Source: Sphingobacterium sp. ML3W
Lineage (GTDB): Bacteria; Bacteroidota; Bacteroidia; Sphingobacteriales; Sphingobacteriaceae
Length of the DNA stretch: 64,000 nucleotides
Assembly (NCBI RefSeq): GCF_000747525.1
Contig: NZ_CP009278.1
Coordinates: forward strand, 372,001-436,000
Direction: 5' to 3'
Under the pieces are notes generated by a model. It was given only the letters and a program-made list of their open reading frames with translations, was not told where the DNA came from and ran no database searches. How positions within the stretch are numbered: the first letter of the stretch is position 1; every line of letters starts with the position of its first letter. This document shows positions 8,701-17,714 of this stretch, piece after piece. A program made the translations under genes and the position numbers.

Positions 8701-9993
8701 TTAATATAGTATTCTGAATTTAATTGTATTCTGTACCTTCTTGAGTTGTTTGATTAAGTCCTTGTCGTATTCACCTCTAATATCCGTAACGGCATAACCG
8801 ATATCAGATTTGGTCATCAAAAATTGGGAAATAATGTTAATGTCATTTTGGGCGTACACCAGATTGATTTGTGCCATAATCCCTGGAACATTTTTGTGGA
8901 TATGCAGCAAACGAGTGACATCCTTTACCTTAGGTAGGAGTAAATTTGGAAAATTGCGACTCATATAGGTATCTCCATTATTAATGAAATCGGCCATTCT
9001 TCTCGGAATAAATTCTGCATTTCTTTTCTTGTCTTTTTTATCATCAAAGACAACGATCCCCTTTGCATTACAGATTTCTTTACTGAGATGACTTTTTGCA
9101 TCTCCTATCACGCCGATTGTTTTTAATTTATCTGCGCGGGACAATTGCTCATCAGAAACTTTGATGTCTTTCCCGAGCAATAACATACCCACATCTTTGG
9201 TATACTTTTCTTCGAATGTATCTTTCGATCGTATCGAAAAACCATCCCTTTTGAGGATATGTGCAGCTATTTCGGGTACATCACCAACAATCAAACATAA
9301 GATTCGGTTTTTTGGATAAGATATGGCACGAGGTAAATTATTAACGTATAGAAATTCATCAAAGCTAGGTGTGATGAAATCTGCTCTTTCAGTCACAGTT
9401 TTTCTGGAGATGTTCTCCGTAAAGGCAAAGAATTTTTCAATGAGACCTGACTCTTTTAATTGAAAATCTGAATAGCCATCACCAATGCCGTAGATGGTTC
9501 CTTCTATTTTTAACTCTTTTAGTAATTTAACTTTTCCACCCTCATCCGATAATGGATTCGATTCATCAAATCCAATGATATTATCATGCTCATCAAATAT
9601 AAAGGTGTTGGCATAAATATTCTCCTTTTTGATATTGTAAGGAGTCACGACTGGTGTAATGAATTCTTTAAATCCACCGGACACAATCCAAGCAGTATCT
9701 GAATTTTTCTTAAAAAACTCTCTGTTTCTTGAGAAAGAGGTAGACACCTTCTTTTTGAGGTGGGTAATGAGTTTGTCGAGATGACTTTTGTTCGCTTGAA
9801 GGAGTTGAACACGACCTGCCAGCGCTTCACGAAAAGATAGTTTTCCCTCCATCGCAAGATTTGTATACCGTTCGATTTCGAGATATATTTTTTCGCGATC
9901 AGGATGATGTTCAAGTGAAATTTTAGCTAATTCGTCCAAAGCCTCTACCTGCGTAAAGGTGCTGTCAAAATCGATAATGTAATAATTTTTCAC
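8701..9993 (-). CDS. Phosphoserine-phosphatase-like HAD domain fused to a PGDH-like remnant and an ACT domain
   Basis: 430 residues. Residues 1-215 are a HAD-IB phosphatase of SerB type: DFDSTFT nucleophile loop (D8, D10), IVSGGF (motif II), a conserved Lys in GGKVKLL and GDGYSD (motif IV). Residues about 225-345 resemble the split substrate-binding domain of D-3-phosphoglycerate dehydrogenase (pattern LLLGKDIKVSDEQLSRA, then KLKTIGVIGDA, then KGIVVFDD), but the NAD-binding Rossmann domain with its GxGxxG is missing. Residues about 360-430 are an ACT domain very like the SerA C-terminus (HIHKNVPGIMAQIN). It is therefore probably a serine-biosynthesis phosphatase with built-in serine sensing. 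This is inference from domain order; activity on phosphoserine is likely but not shown. Confidence 0.8.
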   Translation of the reverse strand: MKNYYIIDFDSTFTQVEALDELAKISLEHHPDREKIYLEIERYTNLAMEGKLSFREALAGRVQLLQANKSHLDKLITHLKKKVSTSFSRNREFFKKNSDTAWIVSGGFKEFITPVVTPYNIKKENIYANTFIFDEHDNIIGFDESNPLSDEGGKVKLLKELKIEGTIYGIGDGYSDFQLKESGLIEKFFAFTENISRKTVTERADFITPSFDEFLYVNNLPRAISYPKNRILCLIVGDVPEIAAHILKRDGFSIRSKDTFEEKYTKDVGMLLLGKDIKVSDEQLSRADKLKTIGVIGDAKSHLSKEICNAKGIVVFDDKKDKKRNAEFIPRRMADFINNGDTYMSRNFPNLLLPKVKDVTRLLHIHKNVPGIMAQINLVYAQNDINIISQFLMTKSDIGYAVTDIRGEYDKDLIKQLKKVQNTIKFRILY

Positions 9994-10012
9994 GGTTTAG
10001 TTTGTTTAGGAG

Positions 10013-10990
10013 TTAGATTGTTGATTGACTATACTGTTGAGCGATTTCTTTTAATGTTAGGTCTAAAGATTTATATTTAAAGGGCAAAACTTGCTGTAAT
10101 TTGGCAGCTGAGTAGGCGAGTTTTTCACTAGAAGCCCTAGCACTATCCTTGGTCAGTGTCGACTTTTCGTTCTTGATAGCTGCTACCCAAGTAGCTAAAG
10201 TTGCAGCGATATGTAATAGTGTTGGAGATACGGCTATTTTAGGAGCTGCTTTGCCCATTACTGCACTAGCCTTTTCGAGCAATTCTTTATTACTAAGGTT
10301 GACATTATTGATGATGAACCGTTCGCCAGAGATTGATTTTGTAGCCATTAAGTAACGCATGATGTTGGCGACATCTTCAACATCAACTACACCAACGGTC
10401 CCTGTGGGATAATATTTTAGACCTTTGTTGATGAGTGAAAATATTGCACCCGACCCTTTACTACCAGATGATGCGCCAATGATAACTGAAGGATTGACAA
10501 TAACTGCATCTAAGCCTTCAGCAATTCCTCTCCATACCACCATCTCACTTTCATACTTAGAAATGGCATAGTTTGATAAGGTCGGTTCATATTCCCAATA
10601 ATCTTTCTCGCTAACTGGTGTTTGGTTTTTGCTCGACCCTAAAGCAGCAACGGAGCTCACGTGGACGAGCCTAGCGTTATGCTCTAAGCATAGATTGACA
10701 ATATGCGAAGTACCATCCCTATTTACATTTATCATGTTTGCAGCGTCTTGCTTTTGGTAAGATACGACAGCAGCACAATGGTATACCTCTGTAATATTGC
10801 AAAAAATCTCTGCCAATTCAAAATAGTTACAAATATCGGCATTCACCCATTGGATTAAAGACGAAGATAATAGCTGTTGTGGAATGATTGAGCTGGAGCG
10901 TTTTATTGCTATTACATCAATGCCCAAATCGATCATCTGTTTGATCAATGTAGCGCCTAAGAATCCGGTTCCTCCTGTTATTAATATCAC
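10013..10990 (-). CDS. NAD(P)-dependent epimerase/dehydratase-like SDR
   Basis: 325 residues, extended short-chain dehydrogenase. GGTGFLG nucleotide-binding motif at residues 5-11, HCAAVVS, SSVAALG and the catalytic YxxxK as YAISK. The pattern is closest to dihydroflavonol-reductase/sterol-dehydrogenase-like SDRs, so the substrate cannot be assigned. It lies 19 bp upstream of the HAD-ACT gene on the same strand and is probably co-transcribed with it; whether they share a pathway is unknown. Confidence 0.8.
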   Translation of the reverse strand: MILITGGTGFLGATLIKQMIDLGIDVIAIKRSSSIIPQQLLSSSLIQWVNADICNYFELAEIFCNITEVYHCAAVVSYQKQDAANMINVNRDGTSHIVNLCLEHNARLVHVSSVAALGSSKNQTPVSEKDYWEYEPTLSNYAISKYESEMVVWRGIAEGLDAVIVNPSVIIGASSGSKGSGAIFSLINKGLKYYPTGTVGVVDVEDVANIMRYLMATKSISGERFIINNVNLSNKELLEKASAVMGKAAPKIAVSPTLLHIAATLATWVAAIKNEKSTLTKDSARASSEKLAYSAAKLQQVLPFKYKSLDLTLKEIAQQYSQSTI

Positions 10991-11098
10991 ATGTTAAAGA
11001 TAACGTTAAAAATAATGTTTTCAAAAGTAAGTTAATAAATGGATATTTGTCTAAGACAAGGTTTTCATTTTTGATTATCACCAATACAAATTTATCAT

Positions 11099-12283
11099 AT
11101 GTCATTATCCGTTTTTTTTAGCCCAATTGTTGCCAAAGAGCTCCTCCCCGATGAAGGGTTTTTACGCTCGCAGTTTGGGAATGTTCTTCGTATTTATGAC
11201 AATCAGTTCCCAAGTTGGGATAAGGACGATAAGCCTCAATTGGCAATAATCGGGGTAGAGGAAGATCGAGCAGCGGTGAATAACCAAGGCTGTGCAAAAT
11301 CTCCAGATGCCATTCGTAAACATTTATATAAGCTCTATCAGGGAGATTATGCAATCAATGCAGTAGATTTAGGGAATGTCAAAGCTGGAGCTACGTTGAA
11401 GGATACTTATGCTGCATTAAAAGCTATTGTAGAGGAGTTAATTGCTGAGGAAATCATTCCTATTATTATAGGTGGTGGTCATGATTTGACTTATGCACAA
11501 TATTTGGGCTATCAGAGTATGGGACAAAAGGTCGAATTAGCGGTTATAGATGCTAGATTTGATCTAAACCAAGAAAGCAGTGAGCAGGTAGCATTGGATT
11601 CTAGGTCGTATTTGAATCACATTATTTTACATGAGCCAGATTATTTATTCAATTTGAATAATATCGCCTATCAGACCTATTTAGTCAGCAAGGAATCTTT
11701 GAGTATGTACGATAAGTTATTCTTTAATGCAACTCGTGTTGGCGCTATTGCTGGTCGTATGGATCAGTCTGAGCCTTTAGTGCGAGCAGCAGACATGGTC
11801 AGTTTTGATATCGGAGCCATTCGTTCATCAGACGCATCTGGCAATGCCAATGCTATGCCAAATGGATTATATGGTGATGAGGCTTGTCAGATTGCACGCT
11901 ATGCCGGAATGTCAGACAAATGTTCGTCTATTGGTTTTTATGAGTTTAATCCTGACTACGATCCTATGCAACAGACAGCGATGTTGGTTTCGCAAATGAT
12001 CTGGTGTTTTATCGATGGGTTTTATAACCGAAAACAAGATACTCCCTTGTTGCCTAAGTCTTCCTATATCATCTACCGGACCACCTTGGAAAACGAGGAT
12101 CATGAGTTGGTATTTGTTAAAAGTAAGAAATCGGATCGCTGGTGGATGCAAGTTCCCTATTTTGGGTCACGATCTGTAAACGAACGTTATCACTTAGTTC
12201 CATGTCGATATGAAGATTATCAGTTGGCAGTAACGGGTGAAATGCCCGATTTATGGTGGCGTACCCATCAAAAATTACAATAA
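11099..12283 (+). CDS. Arginase/formimidoylglutamase-family protein with degenerate metal site
   Basis: 394 residues. The ureohydrolase fold is clear: IIGVEEDRAAV near 50, GGGHD (H128) and SFDIGAIRSSDA near 235. Active arginases bind two Mn through the His of GGDHS, DAHxD and DxD. Here the second motif is DARFD (His to Arg at 153) and the third is FDIG (Asp to Gly at 239), so at least two of six ligands are replaced. Bacteroidota proteins of this type are usually annotated formimidoylglutamase or arginase; from the residues I would call it arginase-like, possibly non-catalytic or with another chemistry. No hut genes lie nearby. Confidence 0.75.
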   Translation: MSLSVFFSPIVAKELLPDEGFLRSQFGNVLRIYDNQFPSWDKDDKPQLAIIGVEEDRAAVNNQGCAKSPDAIRKHLYKLYQGDYAINAVDLGNVKAGATLKDTYAALKAIVEELIAEEIIPIIIGGGHDLTYAQYLGYQSMGQKVELAVIDARFDLNQESSEQVALDSRSYLNHIILHEPDYLFNLNNIAYQTYLVSKESLSMYDKLFFNATRVGAIAGRMDQSEPLVRAADMVSFDIGAIRSSDASGNANAMPNGLYGDEACQIARYAGMSDKCSSIGFYEFNPDYDPMQQTAMLVSQMIWCFIDGFYNRKQDTPLLPKSSYIIYRTTLENEDHELVFVKSKKSDRWWMQVPYFGSRSVNERYHLVPCRYEDYQLAVTGEMPDLWWRTHQKLQ

Positions 12284-12287
12284 TCTG

Positions 12288-12312
12288 AATGGTCTGACAA
12301 GACCATTTTTTA
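12288..12312 (+). terminator. Terminator of the arginase-like gene
   Basis: AATGGTCT-GACA-AGACCATT stem (12288-12295 and 12300-12307) followed by a T run. Confidence 0.75.
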
Positions 12313-12329
12313 TTTCTTAAAAAGAGTTT

Positions 12330-13661
12330 ATGGAAACAATGTATATTATTATCGTTATTATTTTATTGGTCGTTCTTATCGTGATTTCATTGAAGAAGAA
12401 AGATCCAATTCAGGATGATAGCCAATGGCGTCGTGAGAAGGAGCTGATGTCTATTGAATTGGCTAAAGTACAACAACGCGAACAGAGTTTATTGCAAGAA
12501 AGAGCAATGTTACGTGACGAATTAGAGAAAGAACGGGAACATGTATTGATCGTAGAGCGTTCTTTGGAAAGTACACGTTCTTTTTATGAAGCGCAACAAG
12601 ATAAATTTCAAGAACAGAAAGTTGAAATCGCAGCGATTAAAAGTCAGTTTAATGCTGAGTTTCAAGTCATCGCAAATAAGATTTTAGAAGAAAAAACGCT
12701 TCGCTTTACCGAAACTAACTCGAAATCTATTGGACTTATCTTAGACCCTTTGAAAGAAAAAATCAAACTTTTTGAAGAAAAAGTTGATAAAACATATTCG
12801 CAAGAAGCTGCTGAGCGTAATTCTTTAAAAGGTGTCGTACAGCAATTGATGGAACAAAGTTTACGAATCAAAGACGAGGCAACAAATTTGACTCGAGCCC
12901 TTAAAGGTGATGCAAAGAAACAAGGGAATTGGGGAGAGGTAATCCTAGAGCGGGTTTTGGAACGCTCGGGTTTGGAGAAAGACCGTGAATTTAGATTGCA
13001 GGCATCTTTGTTGGATATGGAAGGCAGACGTATGCAACCAGATGCGATCATTGATTTACCTGAAAATAAACATCTGATTGTAGATTCGAAAGTCTCATTA
13101 GTCGCGTATGAACGTTGGGTAAATGCAGAAGACGATATAGAACGAGCAACTTTTGCGAGGCAACATATTTTATCTGTTGAAAATCACGTTAAAGATTTAT
13201 CTGCAAAAAATTACCATGAGTTATATGGTATAGAGTCACCAGACTTCGTATTACTTTTTATGCCAATAGAATCGGCTTTGAGTATGTCTGTTTCAGAAAA
13301 ACCCGATCTTTTCAGCGATGCTTGGGACAGAAAAGTTGTTATTGTAAGTCCTTCGACTTTATTGGCTACCCTGCGTACGATTGCTAGCATTTGGAAGCAA
13401 GAGCGCCAAACGCGTAATGTCATTGAAATTGCAAAAGAAGCCGGGGCCTTATACGATAAATTTTATGGTTTCTTAACCGATATGGACCAAGTACAAGCGC
13501 AGTTGCACAAGGCTTTGAAAAGTCATGAAGATGCTTCCAAAAAGCTGTCTTTTGGACCAGGAAATGTCATTAGAAGAGTAGAGAATCTGAAAAAATTGGG
13601 CGCAAAGGCTAATAAACAAATCGATTCAAAATATTTAGATGAAGAGGTAGAAGAAGATTAA
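12330..13661 (+). CDS. rmuC: DNA recombination protein RmuC
   Basis: 443 residues: an N-terminal membrane anchor (about 4-21, rich in I/V/L), a long coiled coil (about 30-185), then the RmuC nuclease-like core with KGDAKKQGNWGEVILERVLE, the PDAIIDLPENKHLIVDSK block (acidic and Lys residues of a restriction-like fold) and FMPIESALS. RmuC limits inversions and rearrangements at short inverted repeats. The last 4 bases overlap the stop of the convergent DUF4407 gene. Confidence 0.92.
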   Translation: METMYIIIVIILLVVLIVISLKKKDPIQDDSQWRREKELMSIELAKVQQREQSLLQERAMLRDELEKEREHVLIVERSLESTRSFYEAQQDKFQEQKVEIAAIKSQFNAEFQVIANKILEEKTLRFTETNSKSIGLILDPLKEKIKLFEEKVDKTYSQEAAERNSLKGVVQQLMEQSLRIKDEATNLTRALKGDAKKQGNWGEVILERVLERSGLEKDREFRLQASLLDMEGRRMQPDAIIDLPENKHLIVDSKVSLVAYERWVNAEDDIERATFARQHILSVENHVKDLSAKNYHELYGIESPDFVLLFMPIESALSMSVSEKPDLFSDAWDRKVVIVSPSTLLATLRTIASIWKQERQTRNVIEIAKEAGALYDKFYGFLTDMDQVQAQLHKALKSHEDASKKLSFGPGNVIRRVENLKKLGAKANKQIDSKYLDEEVEED

Positions 13662-14755
13662 ACTTCTTCTATTTCTGCATTCATTTTTTTAAGTCTTTTG
13701 TTTATGCTAATATCTACTGAAGCATCCTTTAAATGATCAATAGCCGCCATTTCGGTCGTTGTATATACGTCAGACTCATATTCATCGATTGTCTTCTGAT
13801 TGCGAATCTGTCGGTCATAAGCATCTCTACCGGAAAGCAACTTCACAAATACGGGTAAGCATTCTAAAAAAACAAAGAGCAGGCCTATGAAAGTAACCGC
13901 ATTTTCTGTTGCTTGATCCACTTTGCCGTTCGCTTTTATTTTAAGATTACCCAATGCTGAGTTTCGGTCTGCAAATCCTGCTAAATTAACAGCACTATCC
14001 AAACTAGCATTTGAGAGTCCTTTTTGATTTAAAATACCTTCCACGCGCTGTTTATCACGAATATTGTTTTCCTGGGCCATAACTTTACTTCGTAATGTAT
14101 CCAGGTATACCGTAGATTTTTCCAATTCGAGCTCTTTTCGCTTTGCATAAGGTCCGTAGCCTATCACACCTGAGGTTTCAGTTGTTTTATTTCCGAAAAT
14201 TTCATAGTTCAGCTTTTGGCGGTCTGTTTTGATGTTAGCATCTAGGGAATCTCGCTCTGCTATCAAGCCCTTAAGCTGATTAAGCTCGAATGCATACTTT
14301 TTATTGAAAATGATATTTAAACTATCAATTTTTGCACGCTCGTTGGCAATGTAAGTTGTTTTAAGATTTTCCCTAATTTCCTTGTCAAATATTTTAAGTT
14401 CCAAAGGCCTAGAAATGACTACTCCAATTAGTATGGCCAATAAGATACGAGGTAAGGCTTGTAGAAATTGGAACGACCCTGTCTTTGATTTGTTGATGCT
14501 TAGGACAATATATCGGTCCATATTAAAAATCATCAACCCCCATATTAGGCCGAATACAATTGCTAAGAGCCAATCCAAATAAGTTCCACTAAATACAAAA
14601 TACATAGCATAACCGCCAGAAAGACTGGCAAATAATCCTGTGAAAAAAATCGTTGCTCCTATGGCGACATATTTATTATGTTCTTGAGGATATTTACGCA
14701 GGGTTTCTTCATGTATGCCAGCGCAATACAGAAAAAAATGGTTGATACTATTCAT
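13658..14755 (-). CDS. DUF4407 membrane protein
   Basis: 365 residues. Three membrane segments near the N-terminus (about 30-50, 60-80 and 100-118) including the signature GLMIFNMDRYIV, a long charged coiled-coil region (about 125-270) and a fourth membrane segment near 285-305. This matches DUF4407, a Bacteroidota/Actinobacteria family of unknown function. The topology suggests a large soluble coiled-coil loop on one side of the inner membrane. Confidence 0.8.
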   Translation of the reverse strand: MNSINHFFLYCAGIHEETLRKYPQEHNKYVAIGATIFFTGLFASLSGGYAMYFVFSGTYLDWLLAIVFGLIWGLMIFNMDRYIVLSINKSKTGSFQFLQALPRILLAILIGVVISRPLELKIFDKEIRENLKTTYIANERAKIDSLNIIFNKKYAFELNQLKGLIAERDSLDANIKTDRQKLNYEIFGNKTTETSGVIGYGPYAKRKELELEKSTVYLDTLRSKVMAQENNIRDKQRVEGILNQKGLSNASLDSAVNLAGFADRNSALGNLKIKANGKVDQATENAVTFIGLLFVFLECLPVFVKLLSGRDAYDRQIRNQKTIDEYESDVYTTTEMAAIDHLKDASVDISINKRLKKMNAEIEEV

Positions 14756-14889
14756 TTATTCGAATTTATTGGTAAAGAGACAATAAAAATAAAAAATTGT
14801 TTCATTACTTTTCTGGTTATTACATTATTGTGATAAATATAGTTACTTATTTTGATCTTTGTAAAAAGGATTACTTGACCAAATATTTG

Positions 14890-14897
14890 TAACTTTG
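14890..14897 (+). promoter_or_regulatory. -7 box of the dcp promoter
   Basis: TAACTTTG matches TAnnTTTG, 32 nt before the dcp ATG. Confidence 0.5.
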
Positions 14898-14929
14898 CCC
14901 AAATTATTGCGAGAAAAAAAAATTATATA

Positions 14930-17041
14930 ATGAAGAAAAAACGACTTTTGCCATTTTTTTTGATTGTGGCAACTGCCTTTGTTGGTTGTGAAGAAAAAAA
15001 ACAAATGACTGATAATCCGCTATTATTAGCTTATGATACCCCTTTTAATGTTCCTCCATTTGATAAAATTAAGGATGAACATTTTAAACCTGCTTACGAG
15101 GAGGCCATTAAAGTTCATAATTTAGAAATTGATTCGATTGTAAATAATACAGAAGAACCGTCTTTTAAAAATACAATTTTAGCGATTGAAAATGCAGGAA
15201 GTTTATTGAGTAATGTATCGCGTGTATTTGGCAATTTAAGTAAAGCGAATACAAACGATAGTATCAGTGCTTTAGATAAGGAATTGGCACCTGTATTAAC
15301 AGGCCATTACGATGATATATCGATGAATAGTAAACTATTCGCTCGCATTAAAACGGTTTGGGATAAGAAGGCATCATTAGGTTTAGATGCTGAAGATATT
15401 AAACTGTTGGAAAATACCTATAAGAATTTTGTTCGTTCAGGCGCTAATTTAAATGATGCGGACAAAACGAAGTTAAAGAAAATCAATTCTGAATTAGCAG
15501 GTTTAACCGTAGAGTTTGGTCAAAATGTATTAGCAGAGACCAATGCGTTTGAAATGGTTGTTGATAGTGCTAGCCAATTAGAAGGTTTGCCAGAATCATT
15601 AAAATCTGCTGCTGCTGAAGATGCAATAGCGAAAGGAAAAGAAGGCAAGTGGTTGTTTACTTTACAAAATCCTTCTGTTATGCCATTCTTGCAATATGCT
15701 CAGAACAGAGATTTAAGAAAGCAGATTTGGGAAGCTTATCAAATGCGCGGAAATAATGATAATGCGCATGATAATAAGGAAGTCTTAAGAAAGATTGCTA
15801 ATCTACGTTTAGAAAAAGCAAAATTATTGGGTTATAATTCTTATGCTGCATACGTCTTGGAAGAATCAATGGCTAAGAATCCAACCAACGTATACGAATT
15901 GCTTAATAAACTGTGGACTCCAGCGCTAAGTAAAGCAAAAGGTGAGGCTGCAGATATCAATAAAGAAATCAAAGCACAGGGTGGCGATTTTGAGGTGGCC
16001 CCTTATGATTGGAGATATTATACAGAGATCATTCGCAAAAATAGATTTGCATTAAATGAGGATGAGATTAAACCTTATTTCAGCTTACCTACTGTAAGAG
16101 AAGGTGCATTTGCAGTTGCTCATAAACTATATGGTTTAACTTTCGTTGCGTTAAATAATGTCCCTGTTTACCATAAAGATGTAGAGGTTTACGAGGTTAA
16201 GGACAAAGATGGTTCGCATTTGGGATTATTATATGCCGATTTCTTTCCTCGTGCATCGAAAAGCGGTGGTGCATGGATGACTTCTTATCGTAGTCAAAGT
16301 AAAAAAGAAGGAAAACGCAATGCTCCTGTAATCTCCATCGTTTGTAACTTCACAAAACCTGTTGGCGATCAACCTGCGTTATTAACTTTTGATGAAGCAA
16401 GTACTTTGTTCCATGAATTTGGTCATGCTTTACATGGCTTATTATCCAATGTAAAATATAGAAGTTTAGCAGGGACCTCGGTTTCCAGAGATTTTGTAGA
16501 ATTACCATCTCAAATTATGGAAAATTGGGCGGCTGATGCATCAGTATTGAAAGAGTACGCTAAACATTATAAAACAAAAGAGGCGATTCCAGATTCTTTA
16601 ATAGCTAAAATGGAAAAAGCAGGAACCTTTGATCAGGGTTTTGCAACAGTGGAATACTTAGCAGCATCTTTACTTGATATGAACTATCACGCTGCTACAG
16701 CTCCAATAAAAGGAGATATCAATGCATTTGAAAAAGAATCTTTGAAGAAAATGGGTTTAATCGATGCCATTATCCCACGTTATAGAAGCACTTATTTCAG
16801 ACATATTTTTGAAGGGGGATATTCTGCGGGATATTATGCCTATATCTGGTCTGAGGTATTAGATTCAGACGCTTTCGCAGCTTTCAAGGAGAAATCATTG
16901 TATGATCAAACTACGGCAGATTCATTCCGTCGTAACATCTTAGAAAAAGGTGGAACTGGAGATCCAGCAGAAATGTATAAAGCATTTAGAGGTGTTGATC
17001 CAGATCCAAAATACTTGCTAATAAAAAGAGGGTTGAATTAA
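14930..17041 (+). CDS. dcp: M3-family peptidyl-dipeptidase, lipoprotein
   Basis: 703 residues. The N-terminal signal ends in a lipobox FVGC (Cys20), so it is an envelope lipoprotein rather than cytosolic like E. coli Dcp. The zinc motif is HEFGHALHG (HExxH) with the downstream glutamate in the expected helix, and PAPYDWRYY-type and GYYAYIW segments are family-typical. M3 peptidases cut dipeptides or short segments from the C-terminus of oligopeptides, here probably in the periplasm. Strong terminator follows. Confidence 0.92.
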   Translation: MKKKRLLPFFLIVATAFVGCEEKKQMTDNPLLLAYDTPFNVPPFDKIKDEHFKPAYEEAIKVHNLEIDSIVNNTEEPSFKNTILAIENAGSLLSNVSRVFGNLSKANTNDSISALDKELAPVLTGHYDDISMNSKLFARIKTVWDKKASLGLDAEDIKLLENTYKNFVRSGANLNDADKTKLKKINSELAGLTVEFGQNVLAETNAFEMVVDSASQLEGLPESLKSAAAEDAIAKGKEGKWLFTLQNPSVMPFLQYAQNRDLRKQIWEAYQMRGNNDNAHDNKEVLRKIANLRLEKAKLLGYNSYAAYVLEESMAKNPTNVYELLNKLWTPALSKAKGEAADINKEIKAQGGDFEVAPYDWRYYTEIIRKNRFALNEDEIKPYFSLPTVREGAFAVAHKLYGLTFVALNNVPVYHKDVEVYEVKDKDGSHLGLLYADFFPRASKSGGAWMTSYRSQSKKEGKRNAPVISIVCNFTKPVGDQPALLTFDEASTLFHEFGHALHGLLSNVKYRSLAGTSVSRDFVELPSQIMENWAADASVLKEYAKHYKTKEAIPDSLIAKMEKAGTFDQGFATVEYLAASLLDMNYHAATAPIKGDINAFEKESLKKMGLIDAIIPRYRSTYFRHIFEGGYSAGYYAYIWSEVLDSDAFAAFKEKSLYDQTTADSFRRNILEKGGTGDPAEMYKAFRGVDPDPKYLLIKRGLN

Positions 17042-17062
17042 TTAGTCGACCAAAATAAAAAC

Positions 17063-17097
17063 AAAAAAAGGAGCAAAATATTTTGCTCCTTTTTTTG
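17063..17097 (+). terminator. dcp terminator
   Basis: Self-complementary GGAGCAAAATATTTTGCTCC (17070-17089) flanked by an A run and eight T. Confidence 0.85.
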
Positions 17098-17199
17098 TTT
17101 TTATTCGTTAGACACAAAAATAATTTTTACATTTGGTTATTGTTTATAATTAGTCTAAATAATAATAGTGGTATTCATGTTTTAATATAAGCGAATTAT

Positions 17200-17517
17200 A
17201 TGTGTCAGTCAGTTGTTCTCAGTCATAAAGGTAAATCCCATATTAGTTATTGCATCAAATGTAAAACATTTTATATTTGGCAGGATTCTTATCTCCTAAG
17301 TTTGGGATATCTAAAGTTTGAGGCATTTGTTGCAGCGACTATGCAGAGTAATATCAAAAGTAATTATTTTAGCTTTCCTGATGGAGAAATGAGGGTGTTG
17401 ATTGATACTCCTTGTCCAGAGATTGTCTTTGTATTCAACGAAGATGAATGGAATGATTTTTCAGATGCACTTTCGGAATCAAGCTATATGAGCGAAATAT
17501 ATCAGATGATTTCTTAG
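17200..17517 (+). CDS. Small conserved-looking protein with one CxxC
   Basis: 105 residues. The N-terminus carries SYCIKCKTFYIWQDSYLL, a single C-x2-C like half a zinc ribbon, and the C-terminus is acidic with a FVFNEDEWNDF segment. It resembles small Bacteroidota proteins that begin MCH/MCQ with a CxxC and a short acidic tail, but I cannot name a family with certainty. It has its own position between dcp and ugd and is followed by a run of stem-loops (17530-17702). Confidence 0.6.
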   Translation: MCQSVVLSHKGKSHISYCIKCKTFYIWQDSYLLSLGYLKFEAFVAATMQSNIKSNYFSFPDGEMRVLIDTPCPEIVFVFNEDEWNDFSDALSESSYMSEIYQMIS

Positions 17518-17673
17518 CAGATAAAAAGTCCTGTAAGCCTTTTCAATTTTCTTCTTCTATTCTTTTAAAAGGTATTACAGGCACTAATAAATCTGATTGA
17601 TGTTATACTCTAAATGTATAACGCTGTCTTTCAGATGACCTCACGCTATGTTAGAGGTAGGGTGTAATAAAAA
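17518..17673 (+). other. Stem-loop-rich intergenic stretch
   Basis: Two ordered hairpins precede the terminator at 17674. The first is a 14-bp stem with one bulged A (17530-17543 with 17567-17581). The second is an outer ATCTGA/TCAGAT stem (17591-17596 with 17631-17636) enclosing a perfect GTTATAC/GTATAAC stem (17602-17608 with 17616-17622). No ORF is credible here. It may be a structured 3' UTR or a small RNA. Confidence 0.5.
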
Positions 17674-17702
17674 AGGGTTGTTCGCGAACAACCCTTTTTT
17701 TA
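17674..17702. terminator. Bidirectional terminator between the small gene and ugd
   Basis: AGGGTTGTTCGCGAACAACCCT is a perfect 22-base palindrome split around 17684/17685, with A run before and T run after. Confidence 0.8.
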
Positions 17703-17714
17703 TGATGCCAAGAG

